Shown: piece by piece, positions 10,998 through 22,812 of the stretch | Position numbering within the stretch: the first letter of the stretch is position 1 | Layout of the letters: each line of letters begins with the position of its first letter | Assembly: GCA_963798655.1 (NCBI GenBank) | Contig: CAWCUH010000004.1 | Coordinates: 620,001 to 684,000, forward strand | Length of the DNA: 64,000 nt | Source of the DNA: CAVSMC01 sp963798655 | GTDB lineage: Bacteria; Pseudomonadota; Gammaproteobacteria; Burkholderiales; Casimicrobiaceae | Direction of reading: 5' to 3' | The notes under the pieces: model-generated | What the model saw: only the letters and a program-made list of their open reading frames with translations | What the model was told of the DNA's origin: nothing | Database searches by the model: none | Position numbers and translations under genes: made by a program

Positions 10998-11292
10998 CAC
11001 CGCGCACGACGTCGGCGTTCGGGTCACGGTGCTGATCCCCGGGCTGCTGCGCAGCTACACGGGCGGCGCCGCGCGCGTCGATGTGACGCTCGGCGGCGAC
11101 GCGACCGTCGACGCCGCGCTGTGCGCGCTCGACGAGCGCTTCCGCGGACTGCGCTTTCGCATCGTCGACGAGCAGGGGTCGGTGCGTCCGCACATCAAGA
11201 TCTTCGCCGACGCACGGCAAGTGCACGCGTTGAGCGAGCCGCTTCCCGGCGGCGCCGAGTTGATGATCGTCGGTGCGCTGTCCGGCGGCTAG
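10990..11292 (+). CDS. MoaD/ThiS-family ubiquitin-like sulfur carrier
   Basis: The 100-residue protein has the small beta-grasp pattern of MoaD/ThiS and ends in the diagnostic Gly-Gly (VGALSGG), the site that would be adenylated and thiocarboxylated. The segment RVTVLIPGLLRSYTGG near the N-terminus and EPLPGGAELMIVGALSGG at the end match the family. GTG at 10990 overlaps the BNR gene stop, indicating coupled translation. No MoaE, ThiG or E1-like enzyme is nearby, so its sulfur acceptor cannot be inferred. It could serve a molybdopterin or another thiolation pathway. Confidence 0.78.
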   Translation: MPDTAHDVGVRVTVLIPGLLRSYTGGAARVDVTLGGDATVDAALCALDERFRGLRFRIVDEQGSVRPHIKIFADARQVHALSEPLPGGAELMIVGALSGG

Positions 11293-11343
11293 CCGGCGCG
11301 GCCGCCGCCCGGTCGCGGGCTCCGTTGCGACGCAACATTCCCG

Positions 11344-11373
11344 TTGCGACGGCGTTGTGCGCGCAGCTATAAT
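11344..11373 (+). promoter_or_regulatory. Predicted sigma-70 promoter of the atp operon
   Basis: A perfect -10 TATAAT lies at 11368-11373, with TTGCGA (4 of 6 to TTGACA) at 11344-11349, spaced by 18 bases. Transcription would begin near 11380. That makes the TTG at 11382 an unlikely start for atpI and favours the GTG at 11436. It is among the clearest housekeeping promoters visible in the window. Confidence 0.7.
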
Positions 11374-11435
11374 TCGAAAGTTTGCTTCTTGCCGGACCAG
11401 CGCGCGCCAAGCTCCCTCCCCTGTCGCGTGCCCGC

Positions 11436-11831
11436 GTGAACCCGCCGCCGTCGAACAAGCCGTACCTCACGATCCTCAGGTGGCAGGCGGTCGTCACGAG
11501 TGCGATCGCGGCGATCGCCGGGCTCTGGGCGGGGGGGCACGGGGCGCTGTCGGCGGCGTTGGGCGGGCTCGTGAACGTGACCGCGACGGTCGTTTACGCG
11601 TTTGTGCTGCGCGTGGGCCTCGACTCGCGCGGTCCGACGTCGGCCGCCAAAGGCCTCGCCGCGATGTTCCGGGCGGAAGCGGCGAAGATCGTCGTGATCT
11701 TCGTGCAGTTGTGGGTTGCGCTGACTCAATACCGGGACCTCGTGGCGGTGGCATTCTTCGCCACCTTCATCGTGACCGTGCTGATGTCGAGCGTGGGCCT
11801 GCTCCTGCGTGACGCGAGAAGAAACCAATAG
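11436..11831 (+). CDS. atpI: ATP synthase subunit I
   Basis: This small hydrophobic protein (131 residues from GTG 11436) has four predicted membrane segments: about residues 14-33, 39-60, 80-100 and 106-125. It occupies the usual first place of the atp operon. AtpI is thought to help assemble the c-ring or insert ions and is not part of the final complex. Motifs such as GGLVNVTATVVYAFVLR and FRAEAAKIVVIF resemble betaproteobacterial AtpI. An upstream in-frame TTG at 11382 would add 18 residues but sits at the predicted transcript start. Sequence conservation of this family is low, so the position supports the call. Confidence 0.83.
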   Translation: MNPPPSNKPYLTILRWQAVVTSAIAAIAGLWAGGHGALSAALGGLVNVTATVVYAFVLRVGLDSRGPTSAAKGLAAMFRAEAAKIVVIFVQLWVALTQYRDLVAVAFFATFIVTVLMSSVGLLLRDARRNQ

Positions 11832-11839
11832 GCATCCCG

Positions 11840-12659
11840 ATGGCCGAGTTCAACTCTCCCACCGAGTACATCCAGCACCACCTGACGTTCCTCGCGAAGC
11901 CAGTGCACGAGAGCGGCGGGTTCTGGACGGTTCACTGGGACACGCTGGCCGTGTCGATCGCGCTCGGCGTGCTGACGCTCGGCTTCCTCTGGCTCGTTAC
12001 GCGCCGGGCGACGACCGGCGTGCCGTCGAAGACGACAGGCGTTCGTCGAGCTCGCCGTCGACTTCGTCAACGACCAGGCGCGAACCCTGTTCCACCAGGA
12101 TCTCAGGACCGTTGCGCCGATCGCGCTGACCGTGTTCGTGTGGGTGCTGTTCATGAACGCGATAGACGTGCTGCCGGCCGACTGGATGGCGGCGTTCTAC
12201 GAGCACGTGCTGCGACAGGACCACTTCCGCGGCGTACCGACCGCCGACGTCAACACGACGTTCGCGCTCGCGCTGTCGGTGTTCGCGCTGATGATCTTCT
12301 ACAACATCAAGGTGAAGGGCCTCGGCGGCTGGCTGCACGAGCTGTTCGCCTCGCCGTTCGGCGTGCGCCCGGTGTGGGCGGCGCCGATCCTGATCGCGAT
12401 CAACCTGCTGTTCAACGCGATCGAATACCTGTCGAAGCCGCTGTCGCACAGCCTGCGGCTGTACGGCAACATGTACGCCGGCGAGATCATGTTCCTGCTG
12501 CTCGGCCTGTGGGCGGCGACGGGTCTCGTCGGCGCGGGTTTGAGCGGCGTGCTCAACCTGCTCTGGTCGGGCTTCGACCTTTTCATCGCCGCGCTGCAAG
12601 CGTACATCTTCATGATGCTGACCGTCGTCTACATCGCGATGGCGCACGAACATCACTAG
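11840..12659 (+). CDS. atpB: ATP synthase subunit a, interrupted by an apparent +1 frameshift
   Basis: Subunit a forms the proton half-channels of Fo. The start (MAEFNSPTEYIQHHL, ATG 11840) is normal, but after GVPSKT the frame changes. Removing one base near 12035 restores QAFVELAVDFVNDQA and continues in frame to the stop at 12657-12659, giving 272 residues, the usual length. The second part has the conserved SLRLYGNMYAGE segment with the essential channel arginine, and the C-terminal LTVVYIAMAHEHH. Left uncorrected, the first frame runs on to 12736 with unrelated sequence. All neighbouring atp genes are intact, so a sequencing or assembly error is the simplest explanation. Confidence 0.9.
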
Positions 12660-12705
12660 ACGCACCGCTCACCCAACGTCCCCATCCGCAACGAAAGGAA
12701 ACAAG

Positions 12706-12981
12706 ATGGATCCGAAACTGCAACTGCTCGCGATGATTCAGGCGTACACCGGCATCGGCATCGGTCTGATGATCGGTCTCGGCGCGCTGGGTGCGTGCGT
12801 CGGTATCGGCATCATGTGCTCGCGCTTCCTCGAGGGCGCCGCGCGCCAGCCCGAGCTGATGCCGCAGCTGCAGGCGAAGGTGTTCCTGCTGCTCGGCCTG
12901 ATCGACGCGTCGTTCATCATCGGCCTCGGCATCGCGATGCTGTTCGCGTTCGCCAACCCGCTGCTCGCCGTCGTCCGCTGA
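12706..12981 (+). CDS. atpE: ATP synthase subunit c
   Basis: The 91-residue proteolipid forms the rotating c-ring. It is a two-helix hairpin: helix 1 has the glycine-rich stretch GIGIGLMIGLGALGA, the polar loop contains the family RQPE motif (residues 47-50), and helix 2 carries the proton-binding carboxylate D67 in GLIDASF. No sodium-type extra ligand pattern stands out, so proton coupling is expected. The start ATG is preceded by AAAGGAAACAAG, a good ribosome site. It is the third gene in the operon. Confidence 0.96.
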   Translation: MDPKLQLLAMIQAYTGIGIGLMIGLGALGACVGIGIMCSRFLEGAARQPELMPQLQAKVFLLLGLIDASFIIGLGIAMLFAFANPLLAVVR

Positions 12982-13012
12982 CAAGGGCGCCGCGCAAGCG
13001 AACGAGGCGAGC

Positions 13013-13483
13013 ATGAACATCAACTTGACGCTGATCATGCAGGCGGTGGTGTTCGCCGTCTTCATCTGGTTCTGCGCGCGCTTCATCTGGCCGGTGCTGA
13101 TGCGCGCGGTCGACACGCGGCAGAAGCAGATCGCCGAAGGGCTCGCCGCCGGCGAGCAGGGCCGGCAAAGCCTCGCGAGCGCCGAAAAGCGCGTCGCGGA
13201 TCTGCTCGCCGAAGCGAAGTCGCGCAGCTCGGAGATCATCGCTCAGGGCGAGAAACTGAAGAGCGAGACCATCGCATCGGCACGCGGAGAGGCGAAGGCG
13301 GAAGCCGATCGGATCCTCGCGCAGGCGAAGTCGGAGATCGAGCAGGAGGTGACGCGCGCGAAGGAGTCGCTGCGCGACCAGGTCGCCGATCTCGCCGTCG
13401 CCGGCGCCGCCAAGATCCTCCACCGCGAGATCGACGCGCGCGTGCACGCCGAGCTGCTCGCGCAGCTTCGCCAGCAGCTGTAG
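13013..13483 (+). CDS. atpF: ATP synthase subunit b
   Basis: The 156-residue peripheral stalk subunit has one N-terminal membrane helix (about residues 7-27, IMQAVVFAVFIWFCARFIW). A long charged alpha-helical region follows, rich in Ala, Glu, Lys and Arg, which dimerises and contacts delta and F1. Length is the same as E. coli AtpF (156). It lies between atpE and atpH in the conserved order. Confidence 0.95.
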   Translation: MNINLTLIMQAVVFAVFIWFCARFIWPVLMRAVDTRQKQIAEGLAAGEQGRQSLASAEKRVADLLAEAKSRSSEIIAQGEKLKSETIASARGEAKAEADRILAQAKSEIEQEVTRAKESLRDQVADLAVAGAAKILHREIDARVHAELLAQLRQQL

Positions 13484-13493
13484 GACGGCGTCG

Positions 13494-14045
13494 ATGGCGG
13501 AACTGACGACGATCGCGCGGCCGTACGCCGAAGCCGCGTTCGCGCTCGCTCGCGACGCGAACGCGATGCCGGCGTGGTCGTCGCTGCTGCACACGGCGAG
13601 TGCGGTGATCGCCGACCCGAAGATCGCCGCGACGCTCGACAACCCGAGGTTGAGCGCCGCCGACAAGGAAGCGTTGCTGCTCTCCGTGCTCGCGCCCGAG
13701 CTCACGCGGCTGTCGCTCGACAAGGACGGCCGCAACTTCGTGCGCGTCATCGTCGAGGCCGATCGCATCGCGCTGTTGCCGGCAATCGAGCAGATGTTCG
13801 ACACGCTGAAGAACGAAGCCGAAGGTGTCGCGCGCGCGCAGATCACGAGTGCGTTCCCGATCGACGAGCGCGAGGTCGCCGAGCTCAAGGCCGTGCTCGA
13901 GCATCGGTTCAACAAGAAGATCGAAGCGAGCGTCAGCGTCGATCCGCAGCTGATCGGCGGTGCGCGCATCGTTGTCGGCGATCGCGTGATCGACGCGTCG
14001 GTGCAAGCACAGCTGGCGGCGATGGCGACGCACCTGCGCGCCTGA
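13494..14045 (+). CDS. atpH: ATP synthase subunit delta
   Basis: The 183-residue OSCP/delta subunit joins the peripheral stalk to the top of F1. The N-terminal helical domain begins TTIARPYAEAAFALA, the family's usual opening, and the C-terminal segment contains DPQLIGGARIVVGDRVIDASV (about residues 149-169), the diagnostic OSCP signature. It starts 10 bases after the atpF stop and is intact. Confidence 0.96.
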   Translation: MAELTTIARPYAEAAFALARDANAMPAWSSLLHTASAVIADPKIAATLDNPRLSAADKEALLLSVLAPELTRLSLDKDGRNFVRVIVEADRIALLPAIEQMFDTLKNEAEGVARAQITSAFPIDEREVAELKAVLEHRFNKKIEASVSVDPQLIGGARIVVGDRVIDASVQAQLAAMATHLRA

Positions 14046-14094
14046 CCACAACGAACGAACGCGCCGGCGGCACGGGGCGCGATGCGAGGACATC

Positions 14095-15636
<1,542 letters not shown>

Positions 15637-15655
15637 CGAACCAAGGATCGTTGCA

Positions 15656-16543
15656 ATGGCAGGCTCCAAAGAGATACGCAACAAGATCAAGAGCGTGCAG
15701 AGCACGCGCAAAATCACCAAGGCGATGGAGATGGTCGCCGCGTCGAAGATGAAGCGCGCGCAGGACCGGATGCGCGCGTCGCGGCCCTACGTGCAGCGCG
15801 CGTATCGCATCGCGATGCACATCGCCAAGGCGAACACCGAGTACCGCCATCCGCTGCTCGTCAAGCGCGACGTGGTGAAGCGCGTCGGCGCGATCGTCGT
15901 CACCACCGACAAGGGCCTGTGCGGCGGACTGAACACGAACGTGCTGCGCCTCGCGCTGAACCAGCACAAGGAGTGGAAGGCGAAGGGCATCGATGCCGAC
16001 TACGTCGCCATCGGCAACAAGGGCTTGGGCTTCCTGCAGCGACTCGGCGCCAATATCGTGTCGTCGGCGGTGCAGCTCGGCGACCGGCCGCATCTCGACC
16101 GGCTCGTCGGCCCGGTCAAGGTGCTGATGGACAAGTACGTCGATGGCGGGGTCGACGAGGTGCACGTCTTTTACACGACGTTCATCAACACGATGAAGCA
16201 GGAGCCGCGGCATGGCCGCATCGCGCCGATCCCGGAGCAATTCCATGGCGCGACCGGCGACGTGCACGCCGAGGTGTCCGATGCGAGCTGGGATTACATC
16301 TACGAGCCGGACGCGCGCACGCTGCTCGACGGCATGATGCGCCGCTATCTCGAAGCCGTGATCTTCCAGATGGTGAACGAGAACATGGCCTCCGAGCAGT
16401 CGGCGCGGATGGTCGCGATGAAGTCGGCATCCGACAACGCCGGCAAGATCATCCAGGAGCTGCAGCTCATCTACAACAAGTCGCGCCAGGCTTCGATCAC
16501 CAAGGAGTTGGCCGAAATCGTGGGCGGGGCCGCCGCGGTTTAG
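15656..16543 (+). CDS. atpG: ATP synthase subunit gamma
   Basis: The 295-residue central rotor shaft of F1 starts with MAGSKEIRNKIKSVQSTRKI, the highly conserved gamma opening. It ends with a long C-terminal helix whose QAMSITKE-type motif appears here as YNKSRQASITKELAEIVGGA. Length is close to E. coli (287). Its stop codon TAG (16541-16543) runs straight into a palindromic repeat that separates it from atpD. Confidence 0.97.
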   Translation: MAGSKEIRNKIKSVQSTRKITKAMEMVAASKMKRAQDRMRASRPYVQRAYRIAMHIAKANTEYRHPLLVKRDVVKRVGAIVVTTDKGLCGGLNTNVLRLALNQHKEWKAKGIDADYVAIGNKGLGFLQRLGANIVSSAVQLGDRPHLDRLVGPVKVLMDKYVDGGVDEVHVFYTTFINTMKQEPRHGRIAPIPEQFHGATGDVHAEVSDASWDYIYEPDARTLLDGMMRRYLEAVIFQMVNENMASEQSARMVAMKSASDNAGKIIQELQLIYNKSRQASITKELAEIVGGAAAV

Positions 16544-16611
16544 GGGACGGACCACGTTTTCCGTCCCCGATGAATCTCAGTGACACAGGCCGCGGCTGAA
16601 AACGCGGCCTG
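16543..16611. repeat. Two hairpins between atpG and atpD, including a variant of the dispersed GACCACGTTTT repeat
   Basis: GGGGACGG (16543-16550) pairs with CCGTCCCC (16561-16568) around ACCACGTTTT, a shortened relative of the repeats at 23616-23692 and 33007-33048. A second stem follows, AGGCCGCG (16587-16594) with CGCGGCCT (16603-16610), extendable by one pair. Hairpins inside the atp operon just before atpD could stabilise or attenuate the message. No T-tract is present. Confidence 0.75.
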
Positions 16612-16628
16612 CCCCCAAAGGAAGCGAA

Positions 16629-18008
<1,380 letters not shown>

Positions 18009-18018
18009 CGGAGGCTGC

Positions 18019-18441
18019 ATGGCGCATACGATTCGCGTCGAGGTGGTGAGCGCCGAGGAGCAGATCTTCTCCGGCGAGGCCGAGTTCGTCGTTCTTCCCG
18101 GCATCGAGGGGGAGCTCGGCATCTACCCGCGGCACACGCCGCTCCTCACCGAGATCAAGCCCGGCGCCGTGCGCCTGAAGCTGCCGAACCAGGCCGAGGA
18201 GGAGCTCGTCTTCGTGCAGGGCGGTTATCTCGAGGTGCAACCGAACCTCGTCACCGTGCTGTCCGACACGGCGATCCGCGGCAAGGACCTGGACGAGGCG
18301 AAGGCGTTGGAGGCGAAGAAGGCGGCCGAGGAGGCGATGCAGAACAAGACCTCGGGCGCCGAGATCGCCACCGCCGAGGCCGAGCTCGCGATCGCGCTCG
18401 CGCAGCTCGAGGCGATTCGCAAGATGCGCCACCGCGCGTAG
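18019..18441 (+). CDS. atpC: ATP synthase subunit epsilon
   Basis: The 140-residue subunit has an N-terminal beta-sandwich (VEVVSAEEQIFSGEAEFVVLPG, IEGELGIYPRHTPLLTEIKPG) and a C-terminal helical hairpin that can inhibit ATP hydrolysis. Length matches E. coli AtpC (139). It is the last gene of the atp operon, 10 bases after atpD. No intrinsic terminator is evident in the 41 bases before the next gene, so some readthrough into it is possible. Confidence 0.97.
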   Translation: MAHTIRVEVVSAEEQIFSGEAEFVVLPGIEGELGIYPRHTPLLTEIKPGAVRLKLPNQAEEELVFVQGGYLEVQPNLVTVLSDTAIRGKDLDEAKALEAKKAAEEAMQNKTSGAEIATAEAELAIALAQLEAIRKMRHRA

Positions 18442-18482
18442 CCGCACTGCGCGGGGCGCACACAGAAGCCGGGGAGCGCCGC

Positions 18483-19871
18483 TTGCAGGACTACCGCAAC
18501 CAGACATTCGACGAGATCGAGATCGGCGCAAGCGTGTCGGCGACGCGCACGCTGACCGCGACGGACATCGAGGCGCTCGCGCTCGCGGCCGGCGACGTCG
18601 AGGGCTATCACATCAAGAGCCGCGACGCCGGCCATCCACCGTACGCGCAGGCCGCAGCGGCGATCGCGCTCGTCGCCGGGCTGATCAACCGCAGGCTGCC
18701 GGGACCGGGCAGCGCAATCGTCGGCACGAAGTTCAAGTACGCGGGCAGGGTGCGCGTCGGCGACTGCGTCGATGCGCAGATCGCCGTGGTCGCGAAGTAT
18801 CCGGCTGAGCACTACATCGACTTCGACTGCCGCTGCGTCAACCAGGACGGCGAAGTGCTCGTCGAAGGCATCGCGACCGTGCGCGCGCCGACGTCGCGCA
18901 TCGCGTACAACGACATTGCGACGCCCGAGCTGATCCTGCGTCGCAACGACGGCTTCGCGCGGCTGATTCTCGGCGCGGGAGGCTTCGCGCCGGTCACGTG
19001 CGCCGTCGTGCATCCGTGCGACCGCGACTCGCTCGCCGGCGCGGTCGAGGCGGCGAAGCGCGGCATGATCGCGCCGGTGCTCGTCGGGCCGGCGGCACGC
19101 ATCCATGCCGCGGCGGCACAAGCGGGCCTCGACGTGTCGCCGTACCGCATCGTCGACGTCGAGCACAGCCACGCGGCTGCCGAGACGGCGGTCAAGCTCG
19201 CGCGCAAGGGCGACGTCGAGTCGCTGATGAAGGGCAGCCTTCACACCGACGAGCTGATGGGGGCCGTCGTGTCGGCAACGACCGGCCTTCGCACGGCCCG
19301 ACGCATCTCGCACGTCTTCGTGCTCGACGTGCCGACGTATCCGCGGCTGCTCCTCGTCACCGACGCCGCGGTCAACATCACACCCGACCTCGAGTGCAAG
19401 GCCGACATCTGCCGCAACGCGATCGACCTCGCACATGTGCTCGGCATCGAGGCGCCACACGTCGCGATCCTCTCGGCGGTCGAGACGGTGAACCCGAAGA
19501 TTCCCGGCACGCTCGACGCCGCCGCGCTGTGCAAGATGGCCGACCGCGGGCAGATCGCCGGTGGCGTGCTCGACGGCCCGCTCGCGTACGACAACGCCGT
19601 GTCCGTGCAGGCGGCGCTCACGAAGGGCATCGTCTCGCCGGTCGCCGGCCGTGCCGACATCCTGCTCGTGCCCGATCTCGAGGCCGGCAACATGCTCGCG
19701 AAGCAGCTCCAGTATCTCGCCGGCGCCGATTCGGCGGGCATCGTGCTCGGCGCTCGCGTGCCGATCGTGCTCACGTCGCGCGCGGACAACGTCCGCTCGC
19801 GGCTCGCGTCCACCGCGGTGATGAAGCTGCTCGCGCACGCGCGGCGCGAGAAGCTGATGCCGTCGGCGTAA
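18483..19871 (+). CDS. MaoC-like hydratase / phosphate acetyl(butyryl)transferase fusion
   Basis: The 462-residue protein has an N-terminal MaoC-type hotdog domain (about 1-150, with FDEIEIGASVSATRTLTATDIEAL). It is followed by a phosphotransacetylase/phosphotransbutyrylase domain (about 165-455) with LHTDELMGAVVSATTGLRT, LLVTDAAVNITPDLECKADI and DNAVSVQAA motifs. Such fusions are annotated as bifunctional enoyl-CoA hydratase/phosphate acetyltransferase and probably convert acyl-CoA and phosphate to acyl-phosphate. No acetate kinase lies nearby. The start is TTG 18483, preceded by GGGGAGC. The substrate chain length is unknown. Confidence 0.88.
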   Translation: MQDYRNQTFDEIEIGASVSATRTLTATDIEALALAAGDVEGYHIKSRDAGHPPYAQAAAAIALVAGLINRRLPGPGSAIVGTKFKYAGRVRVGDCVDAQIAVVAKYPAEHYIDFDCRCVNQDGEVLVEGIATVRAPTSRIAYNDIATPELILRRNDGFARLILGAGGFAPVTCAVVHPCDRDSLAGAVEAAKRGMIAPVLVGPAARIHAAAAQAGLDVSPYRIVDVEHSHAAAETAVKLARKGDVESLMKGSLHTDELMGAVVSATTGLRTARRISHVFVLDVPTYPRLLLVTDAAVNITPDLECKADICRNAIDLAHVLGIEAPHVAILSAVETVNPKIPGTLDAAALCKMADRGQIAGGVLDGPLAYDNAVSVQAALTKGIVSPVAGRADILLVPDLEAGNMLAKQLQYLAGADSAGIVLGARVPIVLTSRADNVRSRLASTAVMKLLAHARREKLMPSA

Positions 19872-19880
19872 CGACGGCGC

Positions 19881-21068
19881 TCAGGCGGCGAGCTGCTGGC
19901 GCGCGAGCGTCACCCAGTAGCTCGCGCCGATCGCGAGCGCATCGTCGTTGAAGTCGTAGTGCGGGTTGTGCAGACCCGGGCCGCCGTCGTCGCCGTCGCC
20001 GTCGCGGCCGGCACCGAGCCACACATAGCAGCCCGGCTTTCTTTCGAGCATGAACGCGAAATCCTCGCTGCCCATCTCGGGCATCGGGTCGCGCACGACG
20101 TTGGCGTCGCCGACGACTGCGGCTGCCGCACGCGCCGCATGATCGGTCTCGGCCGGCGAATTCACCGTCGCCGGATAGCGCCGCTCGTAGCGCACGCTCG
20201 CCGTCATGTCGAACGTCGCCGCGACGCCGGCGACGATCGTGCGCAGCCGCTGCTCGATCAGGTCCTGCACTTCGCGCTTGAAGCTGCGAACCGTGCCGCG
20301 CAGCACGAGCTCCTGAGGAATGACGTTCCACGTGTCGCCCGCGTGCACCTGCGTGACGCTCACCACGCCGGCGTCGAGCGGATGCAGGTTGCGCGCGACG
20401 ATCGTCTGCAACGCGTTGATCGCATGCGCGGCGAACAGCATCGGGTCCTTGCCCTGGTAGGCCATCGCCGCATGCGCGCCCTTGCCGGTCGCGACGATCT
20501 CGAAGATGTCGTACGCACCCATCAGCGCCCCGGCGCGCAGTGCGATGCGCCCGAGCGGCAACCGCGGCCAGTTGTGCATTCCGTAGACGGCGTGCATCGG
20601 GAAGCGCTCGAAGAGTCCCTCGTCGACCATCACGCGGCCGCCGCCTTCGTTCTCCTCCGCCGGCTGGAAGATGAAATAGCAGTCGCCGGCGAGGTCGCGC
20701 CGCTTCGCAAGCACGGCGGCCGCGCCGAGCAGCATCGTCGTGTGGCCGTCGTGACCGCATGCGTGCATCCGGCCCTCGTTGCGCGACGCGTGCGCGACGC
20801 CGGACTTCTCGTGGATGTGCAGCGCGTCCATGTCGGCACGCAGGCCGATCGCGTGCGACGCTTTGCCACCGTCGCGGCCGCGCAGCACCGCGACGACGCC
20901 GGTGCGCGCGAGCCCGGTGTGGACATCGAGACCGAACGCGCGCAGCTTTTCGGCGACGAACGCGGCAGTCTCCTGCTCCTCGAACGCCGTCTCGGGATTC
21001 GCATGCAGTTGCCGGCGCCATTGCGCGAGCTGCGGGACGAGCGCCGCGATGTCGGGGACGACGGACAT
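19881..21068 (-). CDS. M20-family amidohydrolase (hippurate hydrolase-like)
   Basis: The 395-residue metallo-amidohydrolase of the M20D group contains GLRADMDAL, RMHACGHDGHTTMLLGAA (metal Cys/His), FQPAEENEGGGRVM and, near the C-terminus, MGSEDFAFML. It also has HNPHYDFNDDAL, the final metal His region. These enzymes hydrolyse N-acyl amino acids such as hippurate or indole-acetyl conjugates. No signal peptide is seen, so it is cytosolic. The start at 21068 has a strong GAGGAGGTG ribosome site, which rules out the longer upstream frame. It is divergent from glpD across 116 bases. Confidence 0.9.
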   Translation of the reverse strand: MSVVPDIAALVPQLAQWRRQLHANPETAFEEQETAAFVAEKLRAFGLDVHTGLARTGVVAVLRGRDGGKASHAIGLRADMDALHIHEKSGVAHASRNEGRMHACGHDGHTTMLLGAAAVLAKRRDLAGDCYFIFQPAEENEGGGRVMVDEGLFERFPMHAVYGMHNWPRLPLGRIALRAGALMGAYDIFEIVATGKGAHAAMAYQGKDPMLFAAHAINALQTIVARNLHPLDAGVVSVTQVHAGDTWNVIPQELVLRGTVRSFKREVQDLIEQRLRTIVAGVAATFDMTASVRYERRYPATVNSPAETDHAARAAAAVVGDANVVRDPMPEMGSEDFAFMLERKPGCYVWLGAGRDGDGDDGGPGLHNPHYDFNDDALAIGASYWVTLARQQLAA

Positions 21069-21184
21069 GAACACCTCCTCGCGCAACTTCACAGCGATCG
21101 AGCTTAGCATTGCGCCCGCACGAGGGGAACGAGCGAACGCTGCGGTACAATCGCGTGCGGTCGCTTCGAGAAGAGAAGACATCG

Positions 21185-22708
21185 GTGCCGCCCGACAACA
21201 CACTCTACGACCTGCTCGTCGTCGGCGCGGGGATCAACGGCGCGGGTATCGCGCGCGATGCGGCCGGCCGCGGCCTTTCGGTGCTGCTCGTCGACAAGGG
21301 CGACATCGCCGCGGCGACATCGCAGTGGAGCACCAAGCTGATCCACGGCGGGCTTCGCTATCTCGAGCACTACGAGTTTCGCCTGGTGCGCGAGTCGCTG
21401 ATCGAGCGCGAGGTGCTGCTCGACCAGGCACAGCACCTGGTGCGGCCGCTCACCTTCGTGCTGCCGCACGAGCCGCACCTGCGGCCGGCGTGGATGATCC
21501 GCGCCGGATTGCTGATGTACGATCATCTCGGTCATCGGCAGCGGCTGCACGCGTCGTTCGGCGTCGAGTTGCGCGGCAGCCAATGGGGCGCAGGGCTCAA
21601 GCCGCAATTCGACCGCGGCTTCGCGTACGCCGATGCGCGCGTCGACGACGCGCGACTCGTCGTTGCCATTGTCCGCGACGCGTACGAGCACGGCGCGCAC
21701 GTTCGCGTGCGCACGAGGCTCGCGGCCGCGCGCCGCGCGGGCGCGAATTGGGTCGCTACGCTCGCAAACGAGCGCGGCAAGCGAAGCGACGTCACCGTGC
21801 GCGCGATCGTCAACGTCGCCGGGCCGTGGGTGCAGAGCGTGCGCGACATGCTCGGCAGCGCACCGTCGCGCGACCGCGTGCGCCACGTCAAGGGCAGCCA
21901 TATCGTCGTGCCGCGCGTGCACGACGGCGAGCATGCGTACATCCTGCAGAACGCCGACAAGCGAATCGTGTTCGTGATCCCGTTCCTCGACCGCTATTCG
22001 CTGATCGGCACGACCGACGTGCCGGTCGACGAGTACGAGCATCCGCAGATATCGGAGCAGGAGGTCGACTACCTGCTCGCGCTCGCGAACACATACCTCG
22101 CGAGACCCCTCGCGCGCCGCGACATCGTCTGGACCTACAGCGGCGTGCGGCCGCTGTACGACGACGGCAAGAGCGACCCGTCGTCGATCACGCGTGATTA
22201 CGTGCTGAAGCTCGACTCGGTGCCGAATCTCGCACCGTCGCTGTCCGTCTACGGCGGCAAGCTCACGACGTATCGCAAGCTCGCCGAGCACGCGGTCGAC
22301 GAGCTCGTGCGCTTCTTCCCGCACGCAAAGCCTGCGTGGACACGCGATGCCGCGCTGCCGGGAGGAAGCCTTCCGCCCGGAGGCCCCGACGCATGGCTCG
22401 ATGCGGCGGAACGGCGTTATCCAGCGCTCCCGCGCGATGTCGTCCGCGGCATCGCAGCGCGTCACGGCACGCGAGCCGAGCGCGTTCTCGCCGATGCGAA
22501 GACGATCGTGGGACTGGGCGAGATCTTTGCGAACGGCCTGTCGTCGACCGAGATCGACTACTTCGTGCGCGAGGAATGGGCGCGCACTGCCGACGACGTG
22601 CTGTGGCGTCGATCAAAGGCCGGACTCGGCATGGCGGCCGACGAGCGCGCGCGCATCGACGCGTGCGTGAGACAGTGCGTCGCCGCGCTCTCGCCCCAGT
22701 ACGCGTGA
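21185..22708 (+). CDS. glpD: Aerobic glycerol-3-phosphate dehydrogenase
   Basis: The 507-residue membrane-associated flavoenzyme oxidises sn-glycerol 3-phosphate to dihydroxyacetone phosphate and passes electrons to quinone. The FAD site VVGAGINGAGIARDAAGRG lies near the N-terminus. It is followed by the family motif SSKLIHGGLRYLE (here STKLIHGGLRYLE), PFLDRYSLIGTTD and the C-terminal domain. The start is GTG 21185, after AGAAGAGAAG. A -10-like TACAAT is at 21146-21151 without a good -35. No glpF or glpK is present, so glycerol phosphate may come from lipids or a distant kinase. Confidence 0.93.
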   Translation: MPPDNTLYDLLVVGAGINGAGIARDAAGRGLSVLLVDKGDIAAATSQWSTKLIHGGLRYLEHYEFRLVRESLIEREVLLDQAQHLVRPLTFVLPHEPHLRPAWMIRAGLLMYDHLGHRQRLHASFGVELRGSQWGAGLKPQFDRGFAYADARVDDARLVVAIVRDAYEHGAHVRVRTRLAAARRAGANWVATLANERGKRSDVTVRAIVNVAGPWVQSVRDMLGSAPSRDRVRHVKGSHIVVPRVHDGEHAYILQNADKRIVFVIPFLDRYSLIGTTDVPVDEYEHPQISEQEVDYLLALANTYLARPLARRDIVWTYSGVRPLYDDGKSDPSSITRDYVLKLDSVPNLAPSLSVYGGKLTTYRKLAEHAVDELVRFFPHAKPAWTRDAALPGGSLPPGGPDAWLDAAERRYPALPRDVVRGIAARHGTRAERVLADAKTIVGLGEIFANGLSSTEIDYFVREEWARTADDVLWRRSKAGLGMAADERARIDACVRQCVAALSPQYA

Positions 22709-22812
22709 AGCGCGCCGGGCGAAGCCAAGGCCCGAAGGGGGCGTCGGCGCGCGATCGCGGGAGGGCGACGCCTGGGCTTTGCGAGAGGAACGAGCGGCTC
22801 GGAGGTCGACGC

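Noticed and set aside
11840..12736. atpB frame continuing past the shift to 12736 as a genuine variant C-terminus
   Set aside because: The extended sequence is Arg-rich and unrelated to subunit a, while the conserved second half is intact in the other frame.
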